From Kaiparowitsia sp041742695 (GTDB lineage: Bacteria; Cyanobacteriota; Cyanobacteriia; Elainellales; Elainellaceae), in the NCBI GenBank assembly GCA_041742695.1, contig JBGTOF010000464.1:1-7273 (forward strand): a DNA stretch of 7,273 bases. The letters are read 5' to 3'. The notes below the pieces were generated by a model. That model had not been told where the DNA came from. It did no database searches and saw only the letters and a program-made list of their open reading frames with translations. Below, piece after piece: positions 5,927-7,273 of this stretch; position 1 is the first letter of the stretch; the number at the start of each line of letters is the position of its first letter. Position numbers and translations under genes: made by a program.

Positions 5927-6149
5927 AGATTTAACGGAAATTCTTAGGAGTAACCGGTGACGCCGACGATCTGAGACTGCAGTCAGGTATACGTGCCTAG
6001 GCATCAAGCCATACCCATAAACCCAGCACATCCAGTGATTTGACAGGCCAAACCCAGCATTCTGCCTAGGCTCTCATCGCTACCCCGATTCCCCGATCCC
6101 CGAACTCCGGTTACACTAGAAAGACACCTAACTCGAAATCGAATCGACT

Positions 6150-7273
6150 ATGACTTTAACCCTCACTGCAATGGATAATCCCCTGCTGATTGGCAAAGGT
6201 CTGCCCCCGTTTGAGCAGATTCGTCCCGAGCATGTAGAGCCTGCCATCACCCAGCTCTTGGCCGAAGCGGGCGATCGCCTCTCCCACATTGAGTCCAACA
6301 TCGTGCCGACCTGGAGTGGCTTGGTAGAGCCGCTAGAGCAGTTGGGCGATCGCATCTCTTGGAGTTGGGGCATTGTCCACCACCTGCTGGGGGTGAAAAA
6401 TAGTGCTGAACTGCGGCAGGCTCAAGAGGCGATGCAGCCCCACGTGGTGACGTTTTTGATGCGGCTGGGGCAGAGTCAGCCCATCTACAACGGCTATCGA
6501 GCACTGCGGGAGGGTCGCGAGTGGGTCACCCTGGATCCGGCTCAGCGCCGCATTATTGATGCTGCTATTCGCGAAGCTGAATTGGCAGGCGTGGGGTTGC
6601 AGGGCGAGGCAAAAGAGCGGTTCAACGCCATTCAGCTAGAGATGGCCGACCTGGCAACCAAGTTTTCAAACAACGTCCTGGATGCGACCAAGGCCTACAC
6701 GCTGACGCTAACTCAGCCTGATGAGGTCGAAGGGTTGCCGCCGAGCCTGCTGGGCATGGCGGCGCAGGCAGCACGGGCGGCTGGCCACGAGGCCGCCACG
6801 CCCGAGGGTGGCCCGTGGGTGATCACGCTAGATATTCCTAGCTATCTTCCCTTTATGCAGCACAGCCGCCGCCGCACCCTGCGTGAGCAGCTTCATCGCG
6901 CGTTCATTACCCGCGCGGCATCGGGAGAGATGGATAACCAGCCGCTGATCGACCGCATTTTGACGTTGCGGCGCGAGCAGGCGCAGCTGCTGGGCTATGG
7001 CAGCTATGCCGAACTGAGCCTGGCGAGCAAAATGGCACCCGACGTGGCGGCGGTGGAGGCATTGCTAGAATCCCTGCGGCAGTCGAGCTTTGATGCAGCT
7101 AAGGCCGATTTAGATGACCTGCGCACCTTTGCCCGCGAGCAGGGTGCAGCCGAGGCCGATGACCTGCGCCCTTGGGATGTAGCATTTTGGTCAGAGCGGA
7201 TGCGGGAGGAGACCTATGCCCTGAATGCCGAAGCGCTGCGCCCCTACTTTCCGCTAGAGCAGGTGTTAGACGG
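6150..7273 (+). CDS. prlC: M3 family oligopeptidase (oligopeptidase A/PrlC type), N-terminal part
   Basis: A cytoplasmic zinc metallopeptidase that degrades short peptides, including cleaved signal peptides in E. coli. 374 residues are visible before the right edge; E. coli oligopeptidase A is about 680 residues, so a little over half is present. Landmarks shared with E. coli PrlC run in order: NPLL...LPPFEQIRPEHVEPAI (10-33), FSNNVLDAT (172-180), LDIPSYLPFM (227-236), LRPWDVAFWSERM (339-351) and LRPYFPLE (362-369). The HEFGH-type zinc motif, at about residue 469 in E. coli, would lie beyond the window, so catalytic competence cannot be judged. The ATG at 6150 is used, but the ATG at 6171 (Met8) aligns better with the E. 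coli start (MTNPLL against MDNPLL). Neither has a Shine-Dalgarno sequence. Two HIP1 sites lie inside the gene (6271 and 6346), as in its neighbours, giving no sign of recent transfer. Confidence 0.92.
   Translation, partial: MTLTLTAMDNPLLIGKGLPPFEQIRPEHVEPAITQLLAEAGDRLSHIESNIVPTWSGLVEPLEQLGDRISWSWGIVHHLLGVKNSAELRQAQEAMQPHVVTFLMRLGQSQPIYNGYRALREGREWVTLDPAQRRIIDAAIREAELAGVGLQGEAKERFNAIQLEMADLATKFSNNVLDATKAYTLTLTQPDEVEGLPPSLLGMAAQAARAAGHEAATPEGGPWVITLDIPSYLPFMQHSRRRTLREQLHRAFITRAASGEMDNQPLIDRILTLRREQAQLLGYGSYAELSLASKMAPDVAAVEALLESLRQSSFDAAKADLDDLRTFAREQGAAEADDLRPWDVAFWSERMREETYALNAEALRPYFPLEQVLD

Larger units (their letters stand above)
5848..6149. other. Divergent intergenic region between nucleoside hydrolase and oligopeptidase
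   Basis: About 300 bp separate two genes reading outward, so promoters for both should lie here. I see no convincing -35/-10 pair: TACACT at 6112-6117 could be a -10 for the oligopeptidase, and TATGCT on the minus strand near 5902-5907 one for the hydrolase, but both lack a good -35. The region is rich in short palindromes: GTAGGCGATCGCCTAC (5911-5926), GACTGCAGTC (5975-5984), TGCCTAGGCA (5994-6003) and GCCTAGGC (6064-6071). No gene is supported. Confidence 0.5.

Noticed and set aside
6128..6504. Minus-strand frames under the oligopeptidase
   Set aside because: Antisense shadows of the M3 peptidase gene, whose sequence aligns well with E. coli PrlC.
1..7273. CRISPR array, tRNA, rRNA or intact insertion sequence
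   Set aside because: No regularly spaced repeats, no tRNA-like TTC-containing arm with acceptor pairing, no rRNA sequence and no transposase frame were seen on either strand.

Overview
The window is almost certainly from a cyanobacterium, probably a filamentous or Leptolyngbya-like lineage (the lineage is a guess). The palindrome GCGATCGC (HIP1) occurs 12 times in 7.3 kb, at 450, 1146, 2217, 2710, 2788, 3826, 4025, 5450, 5795, 5915, 6271 and 6346. Chance would give about 0.1 copies, and HIP1 enrichment is a cyanobacterial hallmark. The protein set agrees: a group 2 sigma factor of the SigC type, a cyanobacterial-style PriA N-terminus and a small protein that looks cyanobacterial.

Layout from left to right. 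(1) 1-399, minus strand: the N-terminal 133 residues of primosomal helicase PriA, running off the left edge. (2) About 487-1756: nearly 1.3 kb without a convincing gene. It is rich in GATC/CGATCG words, has one stretch with seven GATC sites in 72 bp, carries a lone IS6-like terminal sequence, and ends in an A+T-rich promoter-like segment. (3) 1757-3046, plus: a 429-residue sigma-70 family factor with a strong hairpin terminator behind it. (4) 3325-3885, plus: a GNAT acetyltransferase of the diamine/thialysine acetyltransferase-like type. (5) 3886-4161: a leader region with a candidate promoter, overlapping hairpins and short repeats. (6) 4162-4401, plus: a 79-residue protein with a CxxC...CH cluster. 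(7) 4422-5841, minus: a two-gene unit, nucleoside hydrolase followed 10 bp later by a PsiE-family membrane protein. (8) 5848-6149: a divergent intergenic region with a perfect 16-bp HIP1-centred palindrome. (9) 6150-7273, plus: the N-terminal 374 residues of an M3 oligopeptidase (PrlC/oligopeptidase A type), cut by the right edge before its HExxH zinc site.

Most genes here are ordinary chromosomal housekeeping or regulatory genes that look independently transcribed. The only clear operon is nucleoside hydrolase plus PsiE. I see no CRISPR, no tRNA or rRNA, no intact mobile element, and no clear evidence of a new multi-gene system. The parts most worth a second look are the GATC-dense gene-free block, the structured leader with its small CxxC protein, and the nucleoside hydrolase-PsiE pairing.
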